The notes beneath the pieces were generated by a model that saw only the letters and a list, made by a program, of their open reading frames with translations, was not told the DNA's origin and did not search any database. Shown one piece after another: positions 1 through 9,809 of a stretch of DNA of 64,000 nucleotides (its first letter is position 1; each line of letters begins with the position of its first letter). A program made the position numbers and the translations under genes. This DNA comes from Paenibacillus periandrae (GTDB lineage: Bacteria; Bacillota; Bacilli; Paenibacillales; NBRC-103111), in assembly GCF_022458865.1 (NCBI RefSeq), contig NZ_JAJNMU010000030.1, forward strand, positions 46,048 through 110,047, read 5' to 3'.

Positions 1-935
1 TCAATGTCTCCTTCTACCCGCATATTCAAGCTGATGTGGGGACGGCCATTTTTGATGCTGACCTTGGTTCTGGATTTTCGGCTAGTGGCTTTAAACATGA
101 TCGTATCAAAGGAATTGGGAAGATATTCATAGACATTGTATCCTCCTGTCTGGACTCCTGTTACTGCCATGAATAGGCCTATCTCCAGTGGCTTTGTTGC
201 ACCGACCATTTTATCCCCTCGGAAATAAGCAAGTCCGGAAATCTCCAGATTCCCCTCCTTTTTAATTTCTATATAAGGAAGAAAGGGCTCCTTACCCCTG
301 CTGGAATCGGCACTCCAGAATATGCCCAGAAAATCATTAGGCAGCTTCCCCATCCGTATAGCATTATCCATCATAGCCAATAAATACAGAGAGGGGACGC
401 GCTCCAATTGAGGAGCTGCCTTCATAAGATCAGCTGCTGCACCTTTGGAAACAACCATCCAGGCTAATCTTCTGACTTCCGGACTACGCCTAAGGTAATC
501 ATTTAAATTTTGTACGCCGCTTCTGGCAATCTTTTCCGAAATTACAATGATTCGCAAATGACCAAAAAACATCCGTTCCCCAAGCTGTTGCTGGAGTACC
601 ATCAATGCGTCATCAATGGTATACCCCTTAGCGCTGAGCACCCATACAGGTTTGTTCTTCCCTGTGCCGCTGCTCTCACCTGGTCCCAGAGGTATCCGTC
701 CTGGAACTGCTATTTGTGCAGTCACTTCTATCATGCTTCTGGGTGGTTTTGGGAAAGAAGATTTAAGATGTGTAACCTCGCTTTCATCTTGTTTGTCCAC
801 AGCTTCATCAACGGAAATTCCAAGGACTACCGCACGTTCCTCGATTTCCGTTCGATCCCAGCACCCAGTCAGTAGGGGGATGAATATTGAAAAGAGAATG
901 AATAGTTTAATTTGGAACCAAGAGTTAAGAATCAA
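1..935 (-). CDS. gerC: Ger(x)C family spore germination lipoprotein, partial (3' end outside window)
   Basis: This is the C subunit of a GerA-type germinant receptor, a lipoprotein on the outer face of the spore inner membrane. I translated the complement by hand. TTG at 935 follows AAAGGAGCG, which overlaps the end of the B-subunit gene. A hydrophobic signal leads to the lipobox LTGC and then WDRTEIEERAVVLGISVDEA, the usual GerC opening. About 311 residues are visible before the edge, where roughly 400 are expected. It is the third gene of an A-B-C receptor operon. Family assignment is firm; the germinant recognised cannot be told. Confidence 0.9.
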   Translation of the reverse strand, partial: MILNSWFQIKLFILFSIFIPLLTGCWDRTEIEERAVVLGISVDEAVDKQDESEVTHLKSSFPKPPRSMIEVTAQIAVPGRIPLGPGESSGTGKNKPVWVLSAKGYTIDDALMVLQQQLGERMFFGHLRIIVISEKIARSGVQNLNDYLRRSPEVRRLAWMVVSKGAAADLMKAAPQLERVPSLYLLAMMDNAIRMGKLPNDFLGIFWSADSSRGKEPFLPYIEIKKEGNLEISGLAYFRGDKMVGATKPLEIGLFMAVTGVQTGGYNVYEYLPNSFDTIMFKATSRKSRTKVSIKNGRPHISLNMRVEGDI

Positions 936-936
936 T

Positions 937-2025
937 TCAATCGCTCCTTTTATTCCAGATGATGGATATTAACAGCAGCAGACCCGGATAAACAATTGTA
1001 ATACATAATCCAATTTGGCCAACAATATTAGTGATTTCGTATAGTTGTATAACATTTTGTGGTAGCATCGCTATCGTAGTGATAAAGGGAAGAATAAAAT
1101 AGCTAAATAGCTTATGTGTATGTAAACGAAATATTTGAGTTATTGATTGAATGGTCAGATAAAAACTGGAGAAAAGTGTTGTGAATACAGCTGTAACCCA
1201 AACTGCCAGAAAGGCAGCATCCAATCGTTCCAAAATGTTAGCTGGCAATGAAGTGGTTTTTGCCAATTCCAGTGTAGGCCATAGCAGCTTATTGATTTCT
1301 TCCGCACCAAATACTGCTACTGAAGCTACAACGATGGAGAGATAGAGGCCTGTTGCTATTCCCATTCCCCATAGGCTGGCCTTCATCGCTTTTTGTGGAC
1401 GGCGCATAAACGGAATGATTAATGTCAAAATAAAGGACCCCTGAAATAGGGCAGAAAGCGTCAATATACCTTTCAGTATTCCACTCGGATGGTTCCCCAG
1501 AATAGGCTGTAAATTGATCAGATCCGCATTTTTTAGGGACAAAGCAACGATTAACAAACCAGGGGCCAAAATAAATGGCAAATAAAACAGATGTATATAA
1601 GAAAAGGTACGTATATCATTGCGCGAAGCAATAGTCGCGAGCAGGAGCATGACGATTACGGTCACTTCTATCGGTGTTTTTTTCAATACGGAAGTAATGA
1701 CAACTTCTCCGAATTCACGAGAACCGAGCGCGGTCAATAAGGAGAAAAAAATGACAATAAATATATTCCCAATAGCTGCTGGCCATTTCCCTATGATTTC
1801 CTCGCTGTATTGAATGAACGTCTTACTAGGGAAGCGCATACCAAGAACGGCTATAAAGGTAAGTCCGATAAGGCCAAGCAATGCTCCAAGCAAGGTGACC
1901 AAGGGAGCACCTGTATCAGCAGCCTGCACACCATAGAGTGGGAGCCGCAATACCCCGACACCAACAATTGTGCTAGTGAGTATTGCTGCCACCTGAATGT
2001 TCGTAACCTGCCGCGGATTATTCAA
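937..2025 (-). CDS. gerB: GerB family spore germination protein (receptor B subunit, APC-type permease fold)
   Basis: This is the integral membrane B subunit of the GerA-type receptor, related to amino-acid/polyamine transporters and thought to bind germinants. About ten hydrophobic segments are visible, from 'NIQVAAILTSTIVGVGVLRL' at the N-terminus to the end. An upstream ATG at 2073 is in frame, but AGGAGG at 2035-2040 sits nine bases before a TTG at 2025. That start gives LNNPRQVTN, the normal family beginning, and a length near 362 residues. The TTG start overlaps the end of the A-subunit gene by 8 bases, implying translational coupling. Its own stop lies 2 bases before the gerC start. 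Confidence 0.88.
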   Translation of the reverse strand: MNNPRQVTNIQVAAILTSTIVGVGVLRLPLYGVQAADTGAPLVTLLGALLGLIGLTFIAVLGMRFPSKTFIQYSEEIIGKWPAAIGNIFIVIFFSLLTALGSREFGEVVITSVLKKTPIEVTVIVMLLLATIASRNDIRTFSYIHLFYLPFILAPGLLIVALSLKNADLINLQPILGNHPSGILKGILTLSALFQGSFILTLIIPFMRRPQKAMKASLWGMGIATGLYLSIVVASVAVFGAEEINKLLWPTLELAKTTSLPANILERLDAAFLAVWVTAVFTTLFSSFYLTIQSITQIFRLHTHKLFSYFILPFITTIAMLPQNVIQLYEITNIVGQIGLCITIVYPGLLLLISIIWNKRSD

Positions 2026-3712
2026 CTTTCTTATCCTCCTCATGATTTCCCATTTTCGACGCATCCAGGGCATTATCAGCTTGCTGTAAAACCATTTGTT
2101 TCATATTTGGTCCTAATCGGTCAGTATCCAAGGGGAAAAGAGCGGAAGGTCTTTTCTTCATCCACCAAAACGGAGCTCTGATTACTAAATCCTTCAATCC
2201 TTGAATATTCCAAGGAATTGCTGGTGACATGTAGGGAACTCCAAACGATCTTAAGGACAACAGGTGGTTACAAATCAGAATTAATCCAACAACTAAACCA
2301 TAAAGCCCAAATATCCCTGCGAGAAAAATGAGTGGAAATCTAAGCATCCTTAATGCAAACGCTGCATTATACGCAGGGGTTGCAAAGGAGCCTATCGTAG
2401 TAAGCGCAATCGCCACCACAGTGATTGGGCTTGCAAAGCCCGCTGCCACGGCTGCCTGACCGATAACGAGTACACCGACAATAGATAAAGCGCCGCCAAC
2501 CTGCTGTGGCAAACGAATTGTCGCTTCCCGTAAAACCTCCATGGAAACCTCCATAATTAATATTTCCACAACAGCTGGAAAGGGAACCCCGGCTCTGCCT
2601 CCAGCAACGGCAACGGCAAATTTGGTCGGAATTAATTCCGGATTAAAAGAAATGATGGCCACATATAGAGCCGAAAAAATCAAAGAAAAAACAAGCGCCA
2701 CTACACGAGCCATTCGGACAAAGCTTCCCTGAAGATACCGTGTTGTATAATCTTCAATGGATTGATAAAAAGAACTGAAAACGACAGGGGCTATTAACGC
2801 GAAAGGAGAACCGTCTACGAGTATAGCCACCCTTCCTTCCAGCATATTGGCTACTGTTTTGTCTGGACGTTCTGTGTTCATAATTTGTGGAAAGGGTGAG
2901 AAATGATTATCTTCGATAAACTGCTCCAGATAACCCGCGTCCAGGATTCCATCAATATCTATGGCAGATAGACGTTTATTCACTTCCTTAACTAACTCGG
3001 GATTAACAATCCCTTCCAAATAGCATACAGCAACCATAGACTTGGTCTTAGTTCCGATTTTCGTAATATTGACTCGAAAATCGGCTGTCGGCAGTCGGTA
3101 GCGGAGGAGGCCCAGATTTGATATGAGGGGTTCGATGAAACCTTCTCGTGGGCCTTGTATCACTTGCTCAGTCTGAGGCTGCTCGACAGCCCGTTTATCT
3201 ACAGTTCGCGATCCAATTAATAAGGCCACATCCATACCTTCAACTGCAACTACAGTCTTTCCTTCTAATATCGCTTCAGCAATAGGGCCCAAATGTCTCT
3301 CAAACTTGCTTTGGCTATAGAAAAGTGTTTGATCCGATATGATATTTTTTAACACGGAAATTTCGATTATTTCGTTCTGCAGATGCTCCGGTACATACAT
3401 AAGGGGTTTCATAATTTCTTGATTGATCATGACTTGATCCGTTAACGCGGAAAAATAAAATATAACGGCTGGAAACTCCGAGAATACCTTGAAGTGGCGA
3501 ATGATAAGGTCATCATTTTGTCCCAATAGATTATGTATAAAGGAGACTACATCCTCAATGGAACCATTCAAGGTGATGTCTTTGTATTGATTCAATATTT
3601 GCTCGGGTTCAGACTTTACTTGGTCATGCATGGATTCCCTACGCGTAGAGGTGGATTGCGTTGGTTTTGGTATTTCCTTTGATTTCCTAAGTAACCATTT
3701 CAAAATAGACAT
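2018..3712 (-). CDS. gerA: GerA family spore germination protein (receptor A subunit)
   Basis: This is the A subunit of a GerA-type nutrient germinant receptor in the spore inner membrane. The 564 residues comprise a long soluble N-terminal half (typical Ger domain sequences such as 'VVAVEGMDVALLIGSRTVDK' and 'VNPELVKEVNKRLSAID') and a C-terminal membrane half of about five segments including 'FPAVVEILIMEVSMEVLREA'. The length is somewhat above the usual 480-520 because of extra residues at both ends. It is first in the gerA-gerB-gerC operon. The ribosome site before ATG 3712 is weak (AAAGTGAG). I could not identify the expected forespore sigma-factor promoter with confidence. Confidence 0.92.
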   Translation of the reverse strand: MSILKWLLRKSKEIPKPTQSTSTRRESMHDQVKSEPEQILNQYKDITLNGSIEDVVSFIHNLLGQNDDLIIRHFKVFSEFPAVIFYFSALTDQVMINQEIMKPLMYVPEHLQNEIIEISVLKNIISDQTLFYSQSKFERHLGPIAEAILEGKTVVAVEGMDVALLIGSRTVDKRAVEQPQTEQVIQGPREGFIEPLISNLGLLRYRLPTADFRVNITKIGTKTKSMVAVCYLEGIVNPELVKEVNKRLSAIDIDGILDAGYLEQFIEDNHFSPFPQIMNTERPDKTVANMLEGRVAILVDGSPFALIAPVVFSSFYQSIEDYTTRYLQGSFVRMARVVALVFSLIFSALYVAIISFNPELIPTKFAVAVAGGRAGVPFPAVVEILIMEVSMEVLREATIRLPQQVGGALSIVGVLVIGQAAVAAGFASPITVVAIALTTIGSFATPAYNAAFALRMLRFPLIFLAGIFGLYGLVVGLILICNHLLSLRSFGVPYMSPAIPWNIQGLKDLVIRAPFWWMKKRPSALFPLDTDRLGPNMKQMVLQQADNALDASKMGNHEEDKKVE

Positions 3713-3950
3713 TTTTTCACGCTCACTTTTGTCCCAGATATCAATGATTTCCGGGTTATTGAGAATAATTGATTTTCATCAACATTTATAATTATCTAAA
3801 TCGTATATTTTTATCCAATTTTACAAATTTAAAGTTTACTTCATGCTATCACAGATTACGATTCGTTTTTTGGAATTCGCTATAAGTAGCCGTTATATTT
3901 TCAAAAGCCCAAACAAATCACACCTCAAACTCATATGCTTTATTAGGTGA
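3713..3950. other. AT-rich intergenic region between gerA and the 3951 gene
   Basis: About 240 bases between two divergent genes. It must contain the promoter of the ger operon on the minus strand and that of the small gene on the plus strand. I see no gene, no strong hairpin and no clear consensus promoter here. Confidence 0.5.
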
Positions 3951-4602
3951 ATGACTATTTATTCGCTTAAACAATGGTCAAAATAATTACAATCCTTATG
4001 CACAACCTGTTGTACCATTCTTCAGAAATGAATCTGTTTCACCTCAAAAATCTGCATGTATCAGTAAAGCAGAAGTAGAGTTAAACCAAGCTTTTCGACC
4101 GCTTTGGGAACAACACGTAGCTTGGACGAGGATGCTTATCATAAGTATTGCAGAGAGTTTGCCGGATGAGGCACCGGTTACTGAACGTCTCCTCCGCAAT
4201 CCTCCTGATATGGCCAAAGTGTTTAAACATTACTACGGTGAAGAGGTAGCTACACGATTCAGCAGTTTATTTAGAGAGCATCTTGTATTGGCGGCACAAC
4301 TTGTAAAAGCAGCAAAGAAGGGCAATAAGCAAGAAGCTGAGGAAACGGAGAAAAAATGGTATGCTAATGCGAATGAAATCGCTGCTTTCCTAAACAGCAT
4401 CAATCCGAACTGGCCTAAATCAGCCTTGACGAGCATGCTCCATGAGCATTTACGAATGACAAAAGATCAAGCAGTTTTCAGACTTTCTAAAAAATACAAA
4501 TCTGATATCGAAGAGTATGATCGGATTGAGAAGCAGGCGTTGGAGATGGCAGATACGTTTACAGAAGGGATCGTCAAACAATTTCCAAATGTCTTTAATT
4601 AA
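3951..4602 (+). pseudogene. Conserved Paenibacillus protein of unknown function, frameshifted near its 5' end
   Basis: The intact frame from ATG 4132 gives 156 residues, mostly helical and charged, with no domain I can name. Coding clearly continues upstream in the same frame (FRNESVSPQKSACISKAEVE, then LNQAFRPLWEQHVAWTR) back to a TGA at 3952 without any ATG. An ATG at 3951, preceded by AGGTGA, reads MTIYSL in another frame. Removing one A from the AAA just after it joins the two frames, giving a Tyr/Asn/Pro-rich start like relatives I recall. So either the gene is broken by one extra base, or the sequence has a homopolymer error. Translation from 4132 alone would lack about 60 residues. Confidence 0.6.
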
Positions 4603-4617
4603 ATAACCGGATTCCAT

Positions 4618-4650
4618 AAACATGTCCAAATGATAGGACATGTTTTTTTG
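4618..4650 (+). terminator. Rho-independent terminator
   Basis: AACATGTCC at 4619-4627 pairs with GGACATGTT at 4636-4644 across an 8-base loop, and a run of T follows. It ends the gene that stops at 4602. Confidence 0.85.
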
Positions 4651-4734
4651 TTTCAAAATATGTAAAAAATGCCATTTGACTTAATTGTTTATTTCCCAAA
4701 CTATTCGACTAAATGTGATCCGACTACAATTACT

Positions 4735-4875
4735 TTATTTAGAGGTGGAACGATCGTGATGTTCTCTCTTCGGGATTGGTCTTAATGAATTAAACTTTTC
4801 TTGTAGATCTTGCACGATCTCTTTATAATTACGATGTGGTTTATTCTTTCCAATATATCCCGTTCTATGAATTTG
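4735..4875 (-). pseudogene. Possible C-terminal gene remnant of unknown function
   Basis: The complement reads a protein-like, basic stretch ending NYKEIVQDLQEKFNSLRP...HDRSTSK and a TAA at 4735. Upstream (to the right) the same frame is only the antisense shadow of the sensor-regulator gene that starts at 4901. I do not recognise the family. It may be the tail of a lost gene or mere chance. Confidence 0.2.
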
Positions 4876-4900
4876 ACTACAACAAGGAGGAATATCTTCA

Positions 4901-7198
4901 ATGATTAAAGGACGGCATATTCGAATGGAGTCCTTGCTTATTGTTCGTTTTGTACTCCCGTTATTCATCATCCTCACTTTGTCACTGATTGTTGGGTTTT
5001 TAATATACCAACAAACTTCATCTGTGCTGGAGGATGAGGTTAAAGCGTCCAACCGCCTATTACTGGAACAGGGCATGAATGTGCTCGATAAAAGATGGGA
5101 AGACATAGACACACAAATCAGGCGAATTACCAACGATTTGAAGGTGGCCAGGCTGCAGCAAATCGATGATCCTTTTGGCGTCAATCTGTATCGAACCATC
5201 GAAGCAAGAGGACGGCTTCTTGAATATTACATTTCCAATGAATTGATTATGAATTATTTTATTGTATTTAAAAACAGCCAGCTCGTACTGAACAACGATT
5301 ATACATCCAGATTAGACGATTTTTCTTCTGTACTCCAATATCCGAATCAATCGGAGAATTTTTTGCAATCGTTAGTTGAAACTTATCATAATCGGGATGT
5401 TATCCCCGCAGGAAACGTCTCGCTTCAAGGTACCCAGTATGAGTTGCTGACCTACCTTCGTTCCTTTGGTTTCTCCAACTACTCCAATGGGACTATCATC
5501 ATGCTTATTAAAAACAATGAAATGACCAAGCTGTTTAAAAGATTCGACACAGACGGCAGCTGGATTTATATAGCAGATGAGAAGGGCAAAATTATTACGA
5601 GTGTCGAAGGACCAAATGCCAAGATGCCTCAGGAGCGGCTTGTTTTGCCTTATAGCAGCGGGGTAATGAGCAGCAGTATCAATGGGGATGATATGATGGT
5701 CACCTATGTGACCTCCGCCTACAACGGCTGGACCTATGTAGCAGCCCAGCCCTCCAAGGTTGTGCTGAAAAAAATTACCTATATTAAAAATACGACGATT
5801 ACCATCTTCCTTTTATTTTTATTCAGTGGCAGCCTTATTGGCATCTATATGACTTATAGGAACAGCTTGCCGATTCGCAAGATCATACATACTCTAGCTA
5901 ACTACAGGATGATGCCTGACGATCCAAAAAGCGGTGCTTTCGGGATGATCAGCCAAAGCATATCTATGCTAATGACAAGTAATCAGGAGCTGCAATCGAA
6001 AATGGAGCGTCAGCTGCCATTTCTGCGAGCGGCGTTCTTCGAGAAAGTGCTTAGAGGGCAATTTCAATCGGATGCAGATATGGAAGCCGTTCGTACGCAT
6101 GTTCGAGTAGATTGGATGGGGGAAGCTTATTTGGTCGCAGTTCTGACCTTCCCTGATAGGACGACGACAGCTGTTAATGCCGATGAAATCGAATATCTGA
6201 ATCAGAAAAAACTGATTGCCAGTGAGATCCTAATAGAGATGATCCCAGATGTTATTTTGCATGATGTGGATGTAGACAAAATTGCTTTGATCATGCAGTT
6301 TACTGAGGACGAGCCTGCGAGCATATACGGGAAAGCAGCAGGGTACCTGGAGTCGGTCCAGCTTCAAATCCAGCAGCAATGTGGTATTGCGTCCATTATC
6401 TCGATAGGTAATTATTATCCACAAAGAATGGATATCACTAGATCTTTTTTTGAGGCCCAGCAAGCCCTTATCCGCAGCAAGGATAACCGCATCATCTGGT
6501 TCAAAGAAATTTTGCCGAATCCAAGCAGCTATTATTATCCCGAAAATATGGAAACCCGGCTGATAAACCTGGTGCGTACGGGGAATGAGGAAACGTTAGT
6601 AAAGCTGCTTAGCGAGCTGCACTGGCATAATTTTGTGGATAGGAGTCTGCCTGTACTTGTGCTTAAAGTCTTTTTATTCGATTTTGCCGCAAGTGTATAT
6701 AAGATTTCAGGTGAAATCGGCGAAGTGACAGGTGTGGAGACAGCCGTAGCAGCGGCAAGTATCTTGGATAAAGTGGAAAGTATTGAGGCTCACTATATCC
6801 AACTCAAAAATAAACTGGAAGAAATGAGCAGATCAGTTCGGCATAAGCAGAATGATCGGCAGCAGCAATGGTTTCAAGAAGTTATAGCGTTTGTTGATAA
6901 TCAGTATTCCGATCTGCAAATGTCTCTTGCCCTGTTGGCAGAACGCTTTAATGTGACAGAAACTTATTTGTCCAGATTGTTCAAAGAAAAAACCGGGATT
7001 AATTTCTTCGACTACATCGAAAGTCTGCGGATCGAACAATCCAAAAAGCTGCTGATTACGACAGAACTTACGGTAGGGGAAATCGCACTCCGTGTCGGCT
7101 ACAGCTCCTCCAATACGTTCGGACGTGCCTTCAAACGGACTGTCGGGATAAGCGCACTGGCTTTTAGAAACGGAAATAGTGGGGAAATGCAAGAATAG
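4901..7198 (+). CDS. Membrane-anchored sensor regulator with C-terminal AraC-type DNA-binding domain
   Basis: A one-component regulator of the large Paenibacillus type. TM1 spans about residues 12-36, an extracellular sensor region of roughly 260 residues follows, and TM2 lies near 297-321 (TIFLLFLFSGSLIGIYMTY). A cytoplasmic linker precedes a C-terminal AraC/XylS double helix-turn-helix in the last ~100 residues (LALLAERFNVTETYLSRLFK, then VGEIALRVGYSSSNTFGRAF). The 765-residue length is normal for this group. AGGAGG precedes ATG 4901. It stands directly upstream of a sulfatase and a sugar ABC importer in the same direction, so it probably senses the glycan ligand and activates them. The ligand is unknown. 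Confidence 0.9.
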   Translation: MIKGRHIRMESLLIVRFVLPLFIILTLSLIVGFLIYQQTSSVLEDEVKASNRLLLEQGMNVLDKRWEDIDTQIRRITNDLKVARLQQIDDPFGVNLYRTIEARGRLLEYYISNELIMNYFIVFKNSQLVLNNDYTSRLDDFSSVLQYPNQSENFLQSLVETYHNRDVIPAGNVSLQGTQYELLTYLRSFGFSNYSNGTIIMLIKNNEMTKLFKRFDTDGSWIYIADEKGKIITSVEGPNAKMPQERLVLPYSSGVMSSSINGDDMMVTYVTSAYNGWTYVAAQPSKVVLKKITYIKNTTITIFLLFLFSGSLIGIYMTYRNSLPIRKIIHTLANYRMMPDDPKSGAFGMISQSISMLMTSNQELQSKMERQLPFLRAAFFEKVLRGQFQSDADMEAVRTHVRVDWMGEAYLVAVLTFPDRTTTAVNADEIEYLNQKKLIASEILIEMIPDVILHDVDVDKIALIMQFTEDEPASIYGKAAGYLESVQLQIQQQCGIASIISIGNYYPQRMDITRSFFEAQQALIRSKDNRIIWFKEILPNPSSYYYPENMETRLINLVRTGNEETLVKLLSELHWHNFVDRSLPVLVLKVFLFDFAASVYKISGEIGEVTGVETAVAAASILDKVESIEAHYIQLKNKLEEMSRSVRHKQNDRQQQWFQEVIAFVDNQYSDLQMSLALLAERFNVTETYLSRLFKEKTGINFFDYIESLRIEQSKKLLITTELTVGEIALRVGYSSSNTFGRAFKRTVGISALAFRNGNSGEMQE

Positions 7199-7262
7199 TA
7201 GGGTCTGCAGAAATTGCACATAAGCAAAAAGCAAGTATTGCAGGGTGTGCAAATCCTTCATG

Positions 7263-7291
7263 TTTACACGAGTTTCCAGACTCCGTATATT
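7263..7291 (+). promoter_or_regulatory. Probable sigma-A promoter of the sulfatase operon
   Basis: TTTACA at 7263-7268 and TATATT at 7286-7291 are separated by 17 bases. The sulfatase starts 70 bases downstream. The 160-base gap after the regulator also fits a separate promoter that the AraC-type regulator could activate. Confidence 0.5.
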
Positions 7292-7360
7292 ATAGACATC
7301 CCGGGATGGATCAAATTGTTATCGCTTTCATTTTGAAATAAACTAAACGGAGGGCTTAAG

Positions 7361-8809
7361 ATGGGCGAACCTAATATTTTATGGATTTGCACAGATCAGC
7401 AGCGTTATGACACCTTGGGCTGTTACGGAAATTCATTCGTTAAGACTCCCAATATTGATCGCCTTGCACAAAACGGCGTATTGTTCGAAAATGCCTTCTG
7501 TCAGGCAACGGTCTGCACACCAAGCCGAGCCAGTTTTTTGACCGGTCGTTATCCGCGCACAACCCGCTGTCGGCAAAATGGACAAAACATTCCGGAGGAC
7601 GAAATACTTGTCACACGGCTGCTTGCAGACGCAGGTTATGTGGGCGGTCTGTCAGGCAAGCTTCACTTATCTGCTTGCAATCCAAGCGTCATGCATGGAA
7701 CAGAGCGCAGAATAGCAGATGGCTACTCGCAATTTCACTGGTCCCATCATCCGGACGATCACTGGCCAACCAATGAATATATTCAATGGCTGCGCGCCAA
7801 AGGTAAGACCTACCAACCGGTGCAAACAGACAGAAGCCGTTATGTCGAGATAGGTCCCGATGCAGAAGACCATCAAACGACCTGGTGTGCAGAGATGGCG
7901 GTCCAGTTTATTGAAGCGAATCAATCCTACGAGCAGCCCTGGTTTTTTTCTGTCAATATGTTTGACCCGCATCACCCGTTTAATCCTCCTCGGGTCTATC
8001 TTGAGCGATATTTGCAAAAGCTGGATGAAATTCCGCTGCCTAATTATGAAAAAGGTGAGCTGGAGGAAAAGACATACTTCCAACAGTTTGACCACAACGG
8101 GGCTTATGGGAATGAAAGATTGCTGCCCTTCTCCCAGATGAACGAGCAGGATCACCGCATGCTAAAGGCTGCTTATTGGGCGATGATCGATTTGATCGAT
8201 GAGCAGGTTGGCCGAATGCTGGAGGCGTTGGAACGCACTGGACAGCTGGAGAACACGATAGTCATCTTTATGTCGGACCATGGCGAGTTGCTGGGTGACC
8301 ATGGTGTTTATTTGAAGGGTCCATTTTTCTATGAGTCGTCGATTCATGTTCCATTGATCGTATCTTGGCCCGGTCATTTTCAATCGGGAGTACGCAGTTC
8401 TGAGCTTGTTGAGCTTGTTGATGTGCCTCCTACTCTTTTGGAAGCAGCAGGCTTGCGCATTCATCCCGGTATGCAGGGGAAGTCACTTATGCAGTTGCTT
8501 ACTGCAGAAGCAGTAGATTCCAAATTATCGCATCGCAGCGATATTTACTGTGAGCATTATAACGCTAGTGCGAAACAGAATGGTATCGGAGGCTTTGCTA
8601 CTATGGTGCGAACCGACCGGTATAAGCTGGTATCTTATCACCGCCGTCATGAAGAGGAGCTGTATGACCTCCTGGAGGATCCGAATGAAAGGCGTAATTT
8701 ATGGATGGATGAAAGCTACTCGTCAGTTAAGCTGGACATGATGAAACGATTATGTGACCGAATGGCTGAAACCGTGGATCCGCTACCGGAACGATTGGCT
8801 GTATGGTAG
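7361..8809 (+). CDS. Sulfatase (alkaline phosphatase superfamily)
   Basis: It hydrolyses a sulfate ester, probably on a sugar. The N-terminus carries metal-binding 'ILWICTDQQRYDTLGCYG'. The activation motif is CTPSR at residues 52-56, where Cys52 would become formylglycine. 'FMSDHGELLGDHG' near residue 310 supplies further metal ligands. At 482 residues it matches the family, and no signal peptide is seen, so it should act in the cytoplasm on imported substrate. Ribosome site is CGGAGGG. The next gene's longest reading overlaps its 3' end. Co-location with a sugar importer and an AraC-type regulator suggests use of a sulfated oligosaccharide. No maturase gene is seen in the window. Confidence 0.9.
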   Translation: MGEPNILWICTDQQRYDTLGCYGNSFVKTPNIDRLAQNGVLFENAFCQATVCTPSRASFLTGRYPRTTRCRQNGQNIPEDEILVTRLLADAGYVGGLSGKLHLSACNPSVMHGTERRIADGYSQFHWSHHPDDHWPTNEYIQWLRAKGKTYQPVQTDRSRYVEIGPDAEDHQTTWCAEMAVQFIEANQSYEQPWFFSVNMFDPHHPFNPPRVYLERYLQKLDEIPLPNYEKGELEEKTYFQQFDHNGAYGNERLLPFSQMNEQDHRMLKAAYWAMIDLIDEQVGRMLEALERTGQLENTIVIFMSDHGELLGDHGVYLKGPFFYESSIHVPLIVSWPGHFQSGVRSSELVELVDVPPTLLEAAGLRIHPGMQGKSLMQLLTAEAVDSKLSHRSDIYCEHYNASAKQNGIGGFATMVRTDRYKLVSYHRRHEEELYDLLEDPNERRNLWMDESYSSVKLDMMKRLCDRMAETVDPLPERLAVW

Positions 8810-8849
8810 TAATGGCGCAAGAATTCAGGTCCGTATTAACAATAAACGG

Positions 8850-9794
8850 ATGACATCTGCTCAGGAGGTGGTCACTACGAATAAAAATCGAATTTCACGC
8901 CAGCTACTGAAGGGATGGCAGTTATACTTATTGCTGATACTTCCACTCCTTTATCTGGCTTTATTTCGCTATGCACCGATGTATGGGGCTCAAATTGCTT
9001 TTAAGAACTATTCGATAACCAAGGGCATTATGGAAAGTCCATGGGTAGGCATTGCTAATTTTTCTCGTTTTTTTAACTCGTATGACTTTTGGCGAATTTT
9101 AACCAACACGCTGCTGCTAAGCTTGTATCATTTGCTGGCTACCTTTCTTTTTCCAATTTTACTAGCGCTGGGCCTCAATTATATCCATCATGTCCGGTTT
9201 CGCAAAACCTTACAACTCGTCACATATGCACCGCATTTTATTTCGGTTGTTGTCATGGTGGGACTCATTCTACAGTTTCTTTCTCCACGTATCGGGCCGC
9301 TCGCTTCGTTAAGCGAGTGGTTAGGCTTCACAATGCCCAATGTAATGGGTGACCCGGACTGGTTCAAATCGGTCTACGTATGGTCGGATGTTTGGCAGCA
9401 TACGGGCTTTTCCTGCATTATCTTCCTTGCCGCTTTGGCTGGCATCGACCCGGCTCTGCATGAGGCTGCGCTGATGGATGGGGCGTCCAAGGTAAGAAGG
9501 ATGTGGCACATCGATCTCCCGGGCATTATGCCGATTGCGATTATTATGCTGATCCTGAATGTGGGCCATATATTTGATCTGGGGTTTGAAAAGGTTCTAC
9601 TTATGCAAAACCCGCTGAATACAAGAACCTCGGAAATTATCGACACCTATGTATATAACGTCGGGCTGAAGTCGGCGGTACCCAATTTTTCCTATGCTTC
9701 GGCCATCGGATTATTTAAAAATGTGATCGCGTTTATTCTGGTCATGTCCGTTAACCAGCTATCCAAAAAATTTGGCCAGTCTAGCCTTTGGTAA
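8850..9794 (+). CDS. ABC transporter permease, LplB/YtcP type (carbohydrate uptake)
   Basis: An integral membrane permease with about six segments and the EAA-loop signature EAALMDGASKVRRMWHIDLP, which contacts the ATPase. The start is uncertain. A frame opens at 8754 inside the sulfatase gene. ATG 8850 has no ribosome site. AGGAGG at 8863-8868 is placed ideally (8 bases) before an in-frame ACG at 8877-8879, which may be a mutated ATG. From there the protein begins N-K-N-R-I-S-R-Q-L-L-K-G-W, like relatives. A GTG at 8868 overlaps the Shine-Dalgarno itself. Pairs with the permease starting at 9810. Confidence 0.88.
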   Translation: MTSAQEVVTTNKNRISRQLLKGWQLYLLLILPLLYLALFRYAPMYGAQIAFKNYSITKGIMESPWVGIANFSRFFNSYDFWRILTNTLLLSLYHLLATFLFPILLALGLNYIHHVRFRKTLQLVTYAPHFISVVVMVGLILQFLSPRIGPLASLSEWLGFTMPNVMGDPDWFKSVYVWSDVWQHTGFSCIIFLAALAGIDPALHEAALMDGASKVRRMWHIDLPGIMPIAIIMLILNVGHIFDLGFEKVLLMQNPLNTRTSEIIDTYVYNVGLKSAVPNFSYASAIGLFKNVIAFILVMSVNQLSKKFGQSSLW

Positions 9795-9809
9795 CAGGAG
9801 GAATGGAAC

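Noticed and set aside
7667..8155. 162-residue minus-strand frame
   Set aside because: Antisense of the sulfatase gene, no start signal.
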